This document shows, piece by piece, positions 18,802-26,256 of a DNA stretch of 64,000 nucleotides (its first letter is position 1; every line of letters starts with the position of its first letter). The notes under the pieces are model-generated. The model was not told the DNA's origin, did no database searches, and saw only the letters and a list, made by a program, of their open reading frames with translations. This DNA comes from Saprospiraceae bacterium. Lineage in GTDB: Bacteria; Bacteroidota; Bacteroidia; Chitinophagales; Saprospiraceae. A program made the position numbers and the translations under genes. Location: contig JALHQW010000017.1 of NCBI GenBank assembly GCA_022841745.1, positions 71,520 through 135,519 of the forward strand. The letters run 5' to 3'.

Positions 18802-18903
18802 CTGTAAGGAAAAAGGTGAAAGGAAAAAGTAAAAAATAAATGCAGTGATTGCCAGAACATTCGGGCCCCCACTTTTTACTTTTTACTTTAAACTTTTTAC
18901 TTG
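18802..18903 (-). repeat. Two heptamer arrays between exbB and exbD
   Basis: On the minus strand AAGTAAA-type units run at 7-base spacing near 18872-18903. A second array of TTTTTAC, TTTTTCC and TTTCACC units lies near 18802-18836, just before the exbD start. The two arrays are partly complementary. Confidence 0.8.
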
Positions 18904-18904
18904 C

Positions 18905-19591
18905 TCAAGCCGTCGGCTCCTGCAACAAGTCCATGAACTCCGTGGTAAAGCGCTCCATTTGATAGACCACTTTGTCCACCTTGCCCACGAGGTAGTTGTA
19001 ACCGATATAGGAGAAGATACCCACCACAAGGCCCACCGCAGTCGTGATGAGGGCTTGATAGATACCTCCAGCCAGCACTTGTGGCGTTACATTGGTAGCG
19101 GTCGCCATTTGCTGGAAGGAAACAATCATACCCGTCACCGTGCCCAAGAAGCCAAGCATCGGGGCCGAGCCAGAAATACCGGCCAGTGTTCCAAGGTTCT
19201 TTTCCAGTTTGAAGATTTCGAGGTTGCCCACGTTCTCTATGGCTGCGTCAATATCGTTCAGCGGCTTTCCGATGCGGGCGAGGCCTTTTTCAACCATCCT
19301 TGCAACGGGCGTGTCGGTGCTTTGGCAAAGCGCACGAGCAGCCTGGATATTGCCTGAAGAAACGTTTGCCCGGATATTGTTCATGAAATGCTGGTCAATC
19401 TCGCCAGCTTTCTTGATGGACAAATACCGCTCGATGAAGATATAGAGGGCAAAAACGGATTGAATGAGTTGGATAAGTACAATGGTCACACCAATCCAAC
19501 CGCCGGAGAACAATAAACTTACCAATGATTGGGATTCGGTAGTGGTGGCAGGCATATCCACGTCCTGCAAAAACAGAAGGGTCTGGAACAT
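18905..19591 (-). CDS. ExbB/TolQ/MotA family proton channel protein
   Basis: This is the ring subunit of the TonB motor. Three membrane helices are visible: about residues 32-54 (GVTIVLIQLIQSVFALYIF), ~140-162 (PMLGFLGTVTGMIVSFQQM) and ~178-200 (LITTAVGLVVGIFSYIGYN). The conserved GFLGTVTGM and TTAVGL motifs of MotA/TolQ proteins are present. Its 228 residues are typical. The N-terminus (MFQTLLFLQDVDMPATTTES) could include a short leader; Met13 is an alternative start. It is first in the operon. Confidence 0.93.
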   Translation of the reverse strand: MFQTLLFLQDVDMPATTTESQSLVSLLFSGGWIGVTIVLIQLIQSVFALYIFIERYLSIKKAGEIDQHFMNNIRANVSSGNIQAARALCQSTDTPVARMVEKGLARIGKPLNDIDAAIENVGNLEIFKLEKNLGTLAGISGSAPMLGFLGTVTGMIVSFQQMATATNVTPQVLAGGIYQALITTAVGLVVGIFSYIGYNYLVGKVDKVVYQMERFTTEFMDLLQEPTA

Positions 19592-19678
19592 AAAACGAAG
19601 TTTAGTTTTTCACGTAATGTCTGTTCTGTGTAAGTCTCGAAAACGACACGGTAGGGAGGATTAGTGCCGATTCGGGCC

Positions 19679-19706
19679 GAAAGTTATTGCTTTTATTTAA
19701 AACTCA
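19679..19706 (-). promoter_or_regulatory. Possible promoter of the exbB operon
   Basis: The minus strand reads TTG, a 17-base spacer and TAACTTTC, one mismatch from TAnnTTTG. It would give a leader of about 80 bases. Confidence 0.4.
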
Positions 19707-19878
19707 ATGAATTACACAGTGAAAATACTAAGATTTTGGGTTTAAAAAGTTGTTTTGGGGTGGATTCACCCTGCATAGGTTCTAAACTCCAACAGGATTT
19801 TACTCCATAATATGGGTCAAGATGAATCCTTTATTTTCCTGCTTGGAGCAGGAATTTTGCTAAAACCTGCCCCGCAAC

Positions 19879-19908
19879 TTTGTTTATTCCCGGGCGTTTG
19901 TATTTTTG
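19879..19908 (+). promoter_or_regulatory. Strong Bacteroidota-type promoter for the beta-oxidation genes
   Basis: TTTG at 19879-19882, an 18-base spacer and TATTTTTG at 19901-19908 fit the consensus at every position. The leader would be about 135 bases. Confidence 0.7.
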
Positions 19909-20010
19909 CGTTTCCAGCGAAAATTCGCTGATTTTTACTCAGGTTATCAAAGCTAACATAAGGAAGGTTTCCGTTTGAGTGGAGCAGGCCCTTGCAGACA
20001 ACGACTTGCC

Positions 20011-20044
20011 CACCGTCAACCGTCTATCGTCCACCGTTTACCGA
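20011..20044 (+). repeat. CACCGTC heptamer array before fadJ-like start
   Basis: CACCGTC, AACCGTC, TATCGTC, CACCGTT and TACCGAA at strict 7-base spacing end at the ATG at 20050. Confidence 0.8.
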
Positions 20045-20049
20045 AAAAA

Positions 20050-22440
20050 ATGAGAAGAATATCCAAAGTGGCCGTTCTCGGCTCAGGTGTTATGGGTTCG
20101 GGCATCGCTTGCCATTTCGCCAACGTCGGCTTGCAAGTCCTGCTGCTCGACATCGTTCCAAAAGACGCCGCCGGAATCCCGGTCGCTGACAAAAAACTAC
20201 GCAACAGCGTCGCTGACAATGCCTTGGCAGCATCCATCAAATCGAAGCCTGCACCTTTATATGATGCTGCATTCGCCAGTCGTATCACCACAGGCAATTT
20301 CGACGACGATATTCCCAAAATCAAAGACTGCGATTGGGTAATCGAGGTGGTGGTCGAGCGTTTGGACATTAAGAAGCAGGTGTTCGAAAAGGTGGACCAA
20401 TACCGCAAAAAGGGAACGCTTGTCACCTCCAATACCTCAGGTATCCCCATTCACCTCATGCTCGATGGCCGCAGCGAGGACTTCCGGGAGCATTTTTGCG
20501 GAACGCACTTTTTCAACCCGCCCCGCTACATGCGCCTGTTGGAAATCATTCCAACGAAAGAAACCCGCCGTGACATCGTGGACTTTTTCATGCACTACGG
20601 CGATGTATTTTTGGGCAAACAAACAGTGCTCGCCAAGGACACCCCGGCGTTCATCGCCAACAGGGTTGGGGTCTATGCCATGGCCAAGATCTACCAACTC
20701 GCTACCCAAATCGGACTGAACATTTCCGAAGTAGATGCGCTGACTGGCCCTGCCATTGGCCGCCCTAACACGGGCACTTTCCGCCTTGGCGACCTCGTGG
20801 GGCACGACACAGCGGCTAAAGTCATCCAAGGTATCAAGGACAACTGCCCCAACGACGAACAAGCCGGGGCTTTTGAAATCCCGGCATACCTTAAGTTTTT
20901 ATTGGAAAACAACTACCTCGGCAACAAGACCGGCCAAGGTTTTTATAAAAAGACCAACGAGAAAGATGAGAAGGGCAAGCCCATCATTTTAGCATTAAAC
21001 CTTGAGACGCTTGAGTATGAAAAAACGCCGAAGCCGGGCTTGCCTGTTCTCGCCGTTGCGAAGCAGATAGACGACCTCGAAAAGCGGGTAAAAGCCGTTT
21101 TCAACGCTGAGGACAAGGGCGGGGAGCTAGTTCGCCGCTCGTTGCTCGGCCTATTTGCCTACGTTTCCAACCGTATCCCCGAAATTGCCAACGAGTTGTA
21201 TTCCATTGACGATGCGCTGCGGGCGGGCTTCGCTTGGGACTTGGGGCCGTTCCAATATTGGGATGCCGTCGGGGTTCGTGATGCTGTCGCAAAGGCCGAG
21301 GCACAGGGCGAGCAGATTGCCCCGTGGGTAAAGGAGATGTTGGACGCTGGCATTGAGGCGTTTTACAAACGGGAAGGTGGCAAGCAATACTACTATAGTG
21401 TAAAATCCAAAGGCTATAAGGAAGTTCCCGGCACGGAGAGCTTCATTATTCTGGACAATTACCGGGACAAAAAGCCCGTCTATCAAAACCCCGAAGCGAC
21501 CCTCCACGACATCGGCGACGGCGTGCTTTGCCTCGAATACCAGAGCAAAGCCAATACGATGGGCGAGGGTGTATTACGGGGTATCAACGACGCCATCCGC
21601 ATTGCAGAGGAGGGCGAATGGAAGGGCCTTGTGCTTGGCAACAACGCCAAGAACTTCTCCGTCGGCGCCAACTTGATGATGGTGGCCATGATGGCCTACG
21701 AACAAGAGTGGGACCAACTGAACATGGCCGTGAAATTCTTCCAGGATACAGTAATGCGCTGCCGCTATTCAGGCATCCCGGTGGTGGCCGCCACGCAAGG
21801 CTATGTCTTTGGCGGGGCTTGCGAGACCATCATGCACTGCGACGCCGCGGTTTGTGCAGCTGAAAGCTATATCGGCCTCGTGGAAGTGGGCGTTGGCCTG
21901 CTGCCCGGTGGGGCTGGCACCAAGGAATTCGCCGTACGGGCCAGCGATTCGTTCTTCGAGGGCGATGTGCAGATTCCAACACTGGTGGAGAAGTTCAAGG
22001 CCATTGCCTTGGCTTCTGTGGCGACTTCGGCCAGCGAGGCGTTCAAGCATGGTTATTTGCTCCGCAACAAAGACCAAGTGGTGCTGAATGGCCAGCGAAA
22101 CATTGCGGAAGCAAAACAAAAAGTGCTCGAACTTGCGGACAACTACGTGCAACCGCTTCAACGCCAAGATGTTACTGTATTGGGTCGTGGTGGCTTGGCA
22201 GCACTCTACGTGGCTGCCAACGAACTGAAGCTCGGTGGCTATGCCAGCGACCACGACATCAAGATTGCGAAGAAAATCGCCTTCGTGCTCTGTGGCGGCG
22301 ACCTGACCGGGGTGCAGCAAGTGAGCGAGCAATACTTGTTGGATTTGGAAAGGGAGGCGTTTATGAGCTTGTGCGGGGAGCAGAAGACGCAGGAGCGGAT
22401 TCAGTACATGTTGACGAATAATAAACCGCTCAGAAATTAA
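20050..22440 (+). CDS. 3-hydroxyacyl-CoA dehydrogenase / enoyl-CoA hydratase bifunctional enzyme
   Basis: The enzyme performs the hydration and NAD-dependent oxidation steps of fatty acid beta-oxidation. The NAD-binding fold comes first (VAVLGSGVMGSGIACHFANV, residues ~7-27), with FCGTHFFNPPRYMRLLEI further on. The dehydrogenase C-terminal domain follows to about residue 400. A crotonase domain ends the protein, with NFSVGANLMMVAMMA, YVFGGACETIMHCDA and VEVGVGLLPGGAGT. This dehydrogenase-first order is the reverse of E. coli FadB/FadJ and is usual for the ~800-residue Bacteroidota type. ATG 20050 (796 residues) starts right at the Rossmann fold. The thiolase follows, after a palindromic repeat pair. 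Confidence 0.94.
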   Translation: MRRISKVAVLGSGVMGSGIACHFANVGLQVLLLDIVPKDAAGIPVADKKLRNSVADNALAASIKSKPAPLYDAAFASRITTGNFDDDIPKIKDCDWVIEVVVERLDIKKQVFEKVDQYRKKGTLVTSNTSGIPIHLMLDGRSEDFREHFCGTHFFNPPRYMRLLEIIPTKETRRDIVDFFMHYGDVFLGKQTVLAKDTPAFIANRVGVYAMAKIYQLATQIGLNISEVDALTGPAIGRPNTGTFRLGDLVGHDTAAKVIQGIKDNCPNDEQAGAFEIPAYLKFLLENNYLGNKTGQGFYKKTNEKDEKGKPIILALNLETLEYEKTPKPGLPVLAVAKQIDDLEKRVKAVFNAEDKGGELVRRSLLGLFAYVSNRIPEIANELYSIDDALRAGFAWDLGPFQYWDAVGVRDAVAKAEAQGEQIAPWVKEMLDAGIEAFYKREGGKQYYYSVKSKGYKEVPGTESFIILDNYRDKKPVYQNPEATLHDIGDGVLCLEYQSKANTMGEGVLRGINDAIRIAEEGEWKGLVLGNNAKNFSVGANLMMVAMMAYEQEWDQLNMAVKFFQDTVMRCRYSGIPVVAATQGYVFGGACETIMHCDAAVCAAESYIGLVEVGVGLLPGGAGTKEFAVRASDSFFEGDVQIPTLVEKFKAIALASVATSASEAFKHGYLLRNKDQVVLNGQRNIAEAKQKVLELADNYVQPLQRQDVTVLGRGGLAALYVAANELKLGGYASDHDIKIAKKIAFVLCGGDLTGVQQVSEQYLLDLEREAFMSLCGEQKTQERIQYMLTNNKPLRN

Positions 22441-22461
22441 GTCGCTTTTGTCCATGTCGCT

Positions 22462-22541
22462 TTTGTCATTGCCGAAGGCAAACTGCGACGTCAAACGTGA
22501 CATCACACATGACGTCGCAGATTGCCTTCGGCAATGACAAA
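22462..22541. repeat. Inverted pair of REP-like palindromes between fadJ-like gene and thiolase
   Basis: Copy one (22462-22492) is in plus orientation and copy two (22511-22541) is its inverse, separated by 18 bases. Each carries TTGTCATTGCCGAAGGCAA and GACGTC. Transcribed as RNA, the pair could fold into a hairpin of about 30 base pairs in the middle of the operon. Confidence 0.88.
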
Positions 22542-22587
22542 AAGGACGCACACCACGTCATTTTTCAGAATAAAAAAATCGAAAATC

Positions 22588-23763
22588 ATGCAAGACGCAT
22601 ATATCGTAAAAGCATACCGTTCCGCTGTTGGCAAAGCCAAAAAAGGCGGCTTCCGCAACTACCGCTCCGATGACTTAGCGGTGGACGTCATCAAATACCT
22701 GTTGGCGCAAACTCCTGAACTCGACCCGGCCCTCGTGGACGACCTCATCGTTGGCTGCGCCAACCCAGAAGGGGAGCAGGGCTTGCAGGTTGGTCGGCAA
22801 ATCTCAGTGCGGGCGCTGGGCAAGACGGTGCCGGGCATGACCGTGAACCGCTACTGCGCCTCTGGCTTGGAGACCATCGCCATCGCTACCGCAAAAATCA
22901 GGTCGGGGATGGGTCAGTGCTATATCGCTGGCGGAGCGGAGAGCATGAGCATGATTCCGATGACGGGCTACAAACTGGCACCGAGCTACCAAGTGGCCAT
23001 TTCCACGCCGGAATACGTGACGGGCATGGGCAATACCGCCGAAGCCGTGGCCGCCAAATGGGGCATCACCCGTGAGATGGGCGACGAGTTCTCCGTGCGT
23101 TCCCACCAAAAAGCAGCGGCAGCCATTGCCGAGGGCAAGTTCAAGGATGAAATCGTGCCAGTGAACGTGACGGAGGTCTTCGTGCAGGACAACAAGCGGG
23201 TGGAAAAGTCCTTCCTCATCGACACCGACGAAGGCGTGCGGGCGGATACGAGCCTAGAGGGCCTTTCCAAACTGAAACCTGCCTTCAAGAACGGCGGCGT
23301 GGTCACGGCGGGCAATTCCTCGCAGACCTCTGACGGGGCGGCCTTCGTGCTGGTGATGAGCGGCGATTTGGTAAAACAACTGAACCTGACGCCCATCGCT
23401 CGATTGGTTTCCTGTGCCGTGGCAGGCGTTGAGCCGCTCTACATGGGCATCGGCCCGGTGGCTGCCATCCCGAAGGCGCTGGCGCAAGGCGGACTGACGC
23501 TGAACGATATTGACCAGATAGAACTGAACGAGGCATTTGCCGTGCAGGCCCTCGCCGTGATACAAGAGGCTGGCCTCAACCCCGACATCGTAAACGTGAA
23601 CGGTGGGGCAGTGGCGCTTGGCCATCCGTTAGGATGCACGGGGGCGAAGCTCTCGACACAACTCTTCAACGAAATGCGCAGGAGGAAGCAGAAGTATGGG
23701 ATGGTGACGGCTTGTGTTGGGGGCGGGCAGGGGATTGCGGGGGTGTATGAGATGTTGAATTAA
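22588..23763 (+). CDS. fadA: Acetyl-CoA C-acyltransferase (thiolase)
   Basis: This enzyme catalyses the last step of beta-oxidation, cleaving 3-ketoacyl-CoA with free CoA. The nucleophilic Cys90 lies in [12 protein letters not shown]. The acid/base residues are His346 in [11 protein letters not shown] and Cys376 in [16 protein letters not shown], all present. ATG 22588 gives 391 residues, the usual size, and starts at the family N-terminus ([16 protein letters not shown]). The frame extends into the REP repeat upstream, which I exclude. Its partner enzyme lies just upstream, so the two are probably transcribed together unless the repeat hairpin intervenes. Confidence 0.95.
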   Translation: MQDAYIVKAYRSAVGKAKKGGFRNYRSDDLAVDVIKYLLAQTPELDPALVDDLIVGCANPEGEQGLQVGRQISVRALGKTVPGMTVNRYCASGLETIAIATAKIRSGMGQCYIAGGAESMSMIPMTGYKLAPSYQVAISTPEYVTGMGNTAEAVAAKWGITREMGDEFSVRSHQKAAAAIAEGKFKDEIVPVNVTEVFVQDNKRVEKSFLIDTDEGVRADTSLEGLSKLKPAFKNGGVVTAGNSSQTSDGAAFVLVMSGDLVKQLNLTPIARLVSCAVAGVEPLYMGIGPVAAIPKALAQGGLTLNDIDQIELNEAFAVQALAVIQEAGLNPDIVNVNGGAVALGHPLGCTGAKLSTQLFNEMRRRKQKYGMVTACVGGGQGIAGVYEMLN

Positions 23764-23799
23764 ATCCAGTTGCTGATTTCTGACACACCAAATAGTTTG

Positions 23800-23807
23800 T
23801 AGTTTTG
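23800..23807 (+). promoter_or_regulatory. TAnnTTTG element just before the PIN gene
   Basis: TAGTTTTG matches the -7 consensus. The predicted start of transcription falls at or next to the ATG at 23812, which would make the PIN transcript leaderless. No good -33 element was found at the right distance. Confidence 0.4.
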
Positions 23808-23811
23808 TACA

Positions 23812-24276
23812 ATGAGGCAAAGAATCTACATAGATACTTCTGTTTTTGGAGGACTCTTTGACGAGGAGTTTGCTGAATATACTTTGCCATTATTTGAAAG
23901 GCTCAATAATGATGAATTTATTGTGCTTTTCTCAACCGTAACGCAGGACGAATTGACAAATGCTCCTGAAAAAGTCAGAGAATTTGTAAGAAAAATCAAG
24001 GTTGAAAGTACAGAATTCATTGAAACCACGGAAGAAGCAATTGAACTTGCCACTGAATATATTGCTGAAAAGGTGGTTGGTCAGACAAGTTTTGCTGATT
24101 GCTTGCATATTGCTTTGGCAACTATTAACAGGGCTGATTTTTTGATAAGCTGGAATTTCAAGCATATCGTAAATGTTCAACGAATACGAGGCTACAATGC
24201 CATCAATATCAAAAATGGTTACAAGCAATTGGAAATCCGTTCACCAAGAGAATTTGAAAAATATGAAGACGATTGA
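23812..24276 (+). CDS. PIN-domain protein, probable toxin of a toxin-antitoxin pair
   Basis: This is a small VapC-like PIN RNase candidate. Asp8 lies in IYIDTSVFGGLFD, Glu47 in TQDELTN and Asp96 in TSFADCLHIALA, with Asp109 before LISWNFKHI. All four acidic positions of the fold are thus present. At 154 residues it is slightly longer than typical VapC. Its stop overlaps the start of a 52-residue partner by 14 bases, so the order is toxin first, the reverse of classic vapBC. The DNA is more AT-rich than the thiolase upstream, suggesting a mobile origin. Toxicity is inferred. Confidence 0.85.
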   Translation: MRQRIYIDTSVFGGLFDEEFAEYTLPLFERLNNDEFIVLFSTVTQDELTNAPEKVREFVRKIKVESTEFIETTEEAIELATEYIAEKVVGQTSFADCLHIALATINRADFLISWNFKHIVNVQRIRGYNAINIKNGYKQLEIRSPREFEKYEDD

Positions 24277-24421
24277 AGAACAAAAGCAGTTTGATGCAGT
24301 GAAATACATGCGTCAACAACGAGAAAAGTTGAGCGAGAAATTGGCGAAGATGACCAAGGAGGAAATAATCGATTATTTCAAGAGGGTAAAGAAACAGGCT
24401 GAGGTAAAGCCTTGTGCATGA
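24263..24421 (+). CDS. Small partner of the PIN protein (putative antitoxin)
   Basis: A 52-residue charged, helical protein beginning MKTIEEQKQFDAVKYMRQQR, with KMTKEEIIDYFKRVKKQ near its end. It starts at ATG 24263 inside the last codons of the PIN gene (14-base overlap), a sign of translational coupling. No DNA-binding fold is obvious. Its position and size suggest an antitoxin that wraps the PIN domain; this is inference. Confidence 0.7.
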   Translation: MKTIEEQKQFDAVKYMRQQREKLSEKLAKMTKEEIIDYFKRVKKQAEVKPCA

Positions 24422-24456
24422 TTTCATTCTACACATCGAGCGAAATAACTTTGCAA

Positions 24457-24846
24457 ATGAAAAATATTGTAACTCAAATATTGATTTTCTGTTTTGTGTG
24501 TTTAAGTATAAACCCAATTTTTGCTCAATATCGTGAATCAAGAGGACGGTATTATTCTGGTGATGAGAATATCGGTCTTCCACCATTAGGGTTTTCTGGG
24601 AAAGCTTTAATAGCTGGAATAATATTATTTGCATTAGGATGGATAGTATCTAAAGCCACTGAAAAACCAAATGGAGAGGGTAGTTCACCTGTAGGAGGAT
24701 GTTTAGTTATGTTGGGAATTATTTGTGCTATACCAGGTTTAGCTTGGTTGCAAACTATTGTTGCCTCAATATGGGTAATAGTAGTGGGAGCAATTTTTAT
24801 TATTGGAGGTATAGCTTTGTTTTGGGATAAAATTAATGGAAAATAA
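24457..24846 (+). CDS. Small exported or membrane protein of unknown function
   Basis: I do not recognise the family. ATG 24457 is followed by a signal peptide (ILIFCFVCLSINPIFAQ) and a short polar segment rich in Tyr and Gly. Three hydrophobic helices follow at about 48-64 (ALIAGIILFALGWIVS), ~80-98 and ~102-125. The total is 129 residues. TAACTTTG at 24446-24453, only three bases before the ATG, matches the -7 promoter element, so the transcript might be leaderless. The DNA is AT-rich, like the PIN pair. Confidence 0.65.
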   Translation: MKNIVTQILIFCFVCLSINPIFAQYRESRGRYYSGDENIGLPPLGFSGKALIAGIILFALGWIVSKATEKPNGEGSSPVGGCLVMLGIICAIPGLAWLQTIVASIWVIVVGAIFIIGGIALFWDKINGK

Positions 24847-24919
24847 TGTACATTTTAAAGCAAGCAATACCAAAATTTACTATTTTTCTTTAATTCAAAT
24901 TTGCCGCCAACCCTCTCCA

Positions 24920-24986
24920 CCGCCAACCTCGCCTTCCTCACCACCTTCTGGTCATTATTGCGCTCGTACAGATAGTATTTCTCGTA
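24920..24986 (-). pseudogene. Fragment of a paralogue of the 25191-25907 gene
   Basis: This 67-base stretch matches 25217-25283, the 3' end of the neighbouring gene, at 57 of 67 positions by my count. On the minus strand it can be read as YYLYERNNDQKVVRKARLA, close to NYCLYESNNDQKVARKVKLA. The rest of the second copy is missing; the DUF433 gene now occupies its place and uses part of the fragment in another frame. Confidence 0.75.
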
Positions 24987-25161
24987 CAGCAGTCAAATCC
25001 TCCTTCGTCAATCTCGGAAAATTCTCCAACAACATTTCCTCCGACCACCCATCCGATAGGCGCTCCAACAGGAACTCAACCGAAAGCCTTGTGCCTTTGA
25101 TGGTGGGTTTGCCCCTTAGCACCTCTGGGTCGGAAACGATATAGTCTTTCCAGTTTTGCAT
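24955..25161 (-). CDS. DUF433 domain protein, probable antitoxin component
   Basis: A 68-residue DUF433 protein, a family that often acts as antitoxin to a PIN or DUF5615 toxin. The family pattern is clear: PEVLRGKPTIKGTRLSVEFL, then LLENFPRLTKEDLTAV. ATG 25161 is chosen over the upstream TTG. The last ten or so codons (REILSVRAQ) lie on DNA derived from the neighbouring gene's fragment and replace the usual family tail. No toxin partner follows on this strand, so it may be an orphan. Confidence 0.82.
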   Translation of the reverse strand: MQNWKDYIVSDPEVLRGKPTIKGTRLSVEFLLERLSDGWSEEMLLENFPRLTKEDLTAVREILSVRAQ

Positions 25162-25190
25162 GTTCTTGATTTTTGACAAAAATACAGAGA

Positions 25191-25907
25191 TTATACGGTT
25201 GTTTGCACACCCGCCCCCGCCAACTTCACCTTCCTCGCCACCTTCTGGTCATTGTTGCTCTCATATAGGCAGTAGTTCTCGTATTTCGCCTTGTCCTTGT
25301 TGTCCCAGATGTCCTTGCCGATATTGCAAAGCACCACGAGTTCTTCGTAGAGTTCGTTGCCGAGTTCCACACGGCGCTCCACGCCGATGTCACGGTCGGC
25401 GACCTTGTCCTGTTGCAGGTTCACGGCATTCTCGAAGGCTAGGCAGGCATCGCTTATGCGGCCAAGGATGCGCTCGTTCACGCCTACATCATCTAAGAAG
25501 TCTAGCTGCTGGCGAGCTACCCGCACCACCCGGCGGGCACAGAAGATGAGCTGTGCGTCGGTCATGTCGCCGAGCTTGCCTGCCCCGAACTTGCGGTAGC
25601 GGCCCGTGCGGTTGTTGAACTTGAGAGCCACACGGGTCATCAGGCTGCGGATGGCGGCTTGGAGGTTGTCGCTGGCTTTGTATTTCTTTTCGGAAAGTAG
25701 CATTTGGTCGCCCACGAGTTCGTCGTCGTCTGGGAGGTCACGGAAGCGGTCGGCGATGGTCTTCAGCTTCACCAGCTTGTCCATGCCGTAGCTGTATTGT
25801 TCGAATTGGGCGAGGTCACGGTGGGCATAGCGCAGTCGCTCCATGACCTGAAAGTGGAGGTCGGCGTCGGGGTAGTTGTGCTTGCGGTGAACGTCTTGCT
25901 TTTTCAT
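25191..25907 (-). CDS. Conserved-looking helical protein of unknown function
   Basis: I cannot name this 238-residue protein. It is rich in charged residues and predicted helices, with motifs such as RYAHRDLAQFEQYSYGMDKL, DDELVGDQMLLSEKKYKAS and AKYENYCLYESNNDQKVARK. No signal peptide or membrane helix is seen, so it is likely cytoplasmic. A fragment of a second copy lies downstream at 24920-24986, so the gene was once duplicated here. A promoter-like site is at 25941-25974. Confidence 0.8.
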   Translation of the reverse strand: MKKQDVHRKHNYPDADLHFQVMERLRYAHRDLAQFEQYSYGMDKLVKLKTIADRFRDLPDDDELVGDQMLLSEKKYKASDNLQAAIRSLMTRVALKFNNRTGRYRKFGAGKLGDMTDAQLIFCARRVVRVARQQLDFLDDVGVNERILGRISDACLAFENAVNLQQDKVADRDIGVERRVELGNELYEELVVLCNIGKDIWDNKDKAKYENYCLYESNNDQKVARKVKLAGAGVQTTV

Positions 25908-25940
25908 AATCTGTCAATCATTTGAGTTCAAAACGAGCAA

Positions 25941-25974
25941 CAAATTTAGTTTATTTCTACAAAGTTGTAGCAAA
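25941..25974 (-). promoter_or_regulatory. Promoter for the 25191-25907 gene
   Basis: The minus strand reads TTTTG, a 22-base spacer and TAAATTTG, a full match to the -7 consensus. The start would be about 30 bases upstream of the ATG. Confidence 0.5.
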
Positions 25975-26256
25975 ATAGTGCTGTAATTTTTAATTAACTT
26001 ACTCAGGCAATGTTTCCCCAAGATATTGTTTGTAATAAAATAAAAGAAAAGATAGGCGGATGGAAGGCCAAAGCCAAGTTGTAGTAAACTTGGTAGATTG
26101 TCGCATTTGGCATTAAAAGATAAAATATGCCAACAGCAGTCACCAAAGAGAGTAGGGGTTATCAAACCCCGGTGTCCTTGAACGCCGGGGTTTGATAACC
26201 CCTACTCTCATTGGTGACTGCTGTTAACTTTAAATATGTTCAAATTGAAAAGAGAC
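25975..26256. other. Spacer with long hairpin downstream of the glycosyltransferase
   Basis: It contains the long palindrome at 26132-26225. The rest (25975-26131) is AT-rich and shows no gene. Confidence 0.5.
26132..26225. repeat. Long inverted repeat, 94 bp (family shared with 31334-31419)
   Basis: The arms begin AACAGCAGTCACCAA and continue through GAGTAGGGGTTATCAAACCC, meeting at a short loop TGTCCTTGAAC. The inner part (AGGGGTTAT-nn-AACCCCG) matches the second copy. No T-run follows, so this looks more like a mobile palindrome than a plain terminator, although it lies downstream of a gene. Confidence 0.8.

Larger units (their letters stand above)
19592..20049. other. Divergent regulatory spacer, exbB / fadJ-like
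   Basis: It holds two probable promoters (19679-19706 minus, 19879-19908 plus), a hairpin TTCCTGC/GCAGGAA at 19836-19854 followed by TTTT, and a heptamer array at 20011-20044. No gene was seen. Confidence 0.5.

Noticed and set aside
26132..26225. Ordinary rho-independent terminator
   Set aside because: No T-run follows on either strand and the stem is far longer than usual; reported as a repeat.
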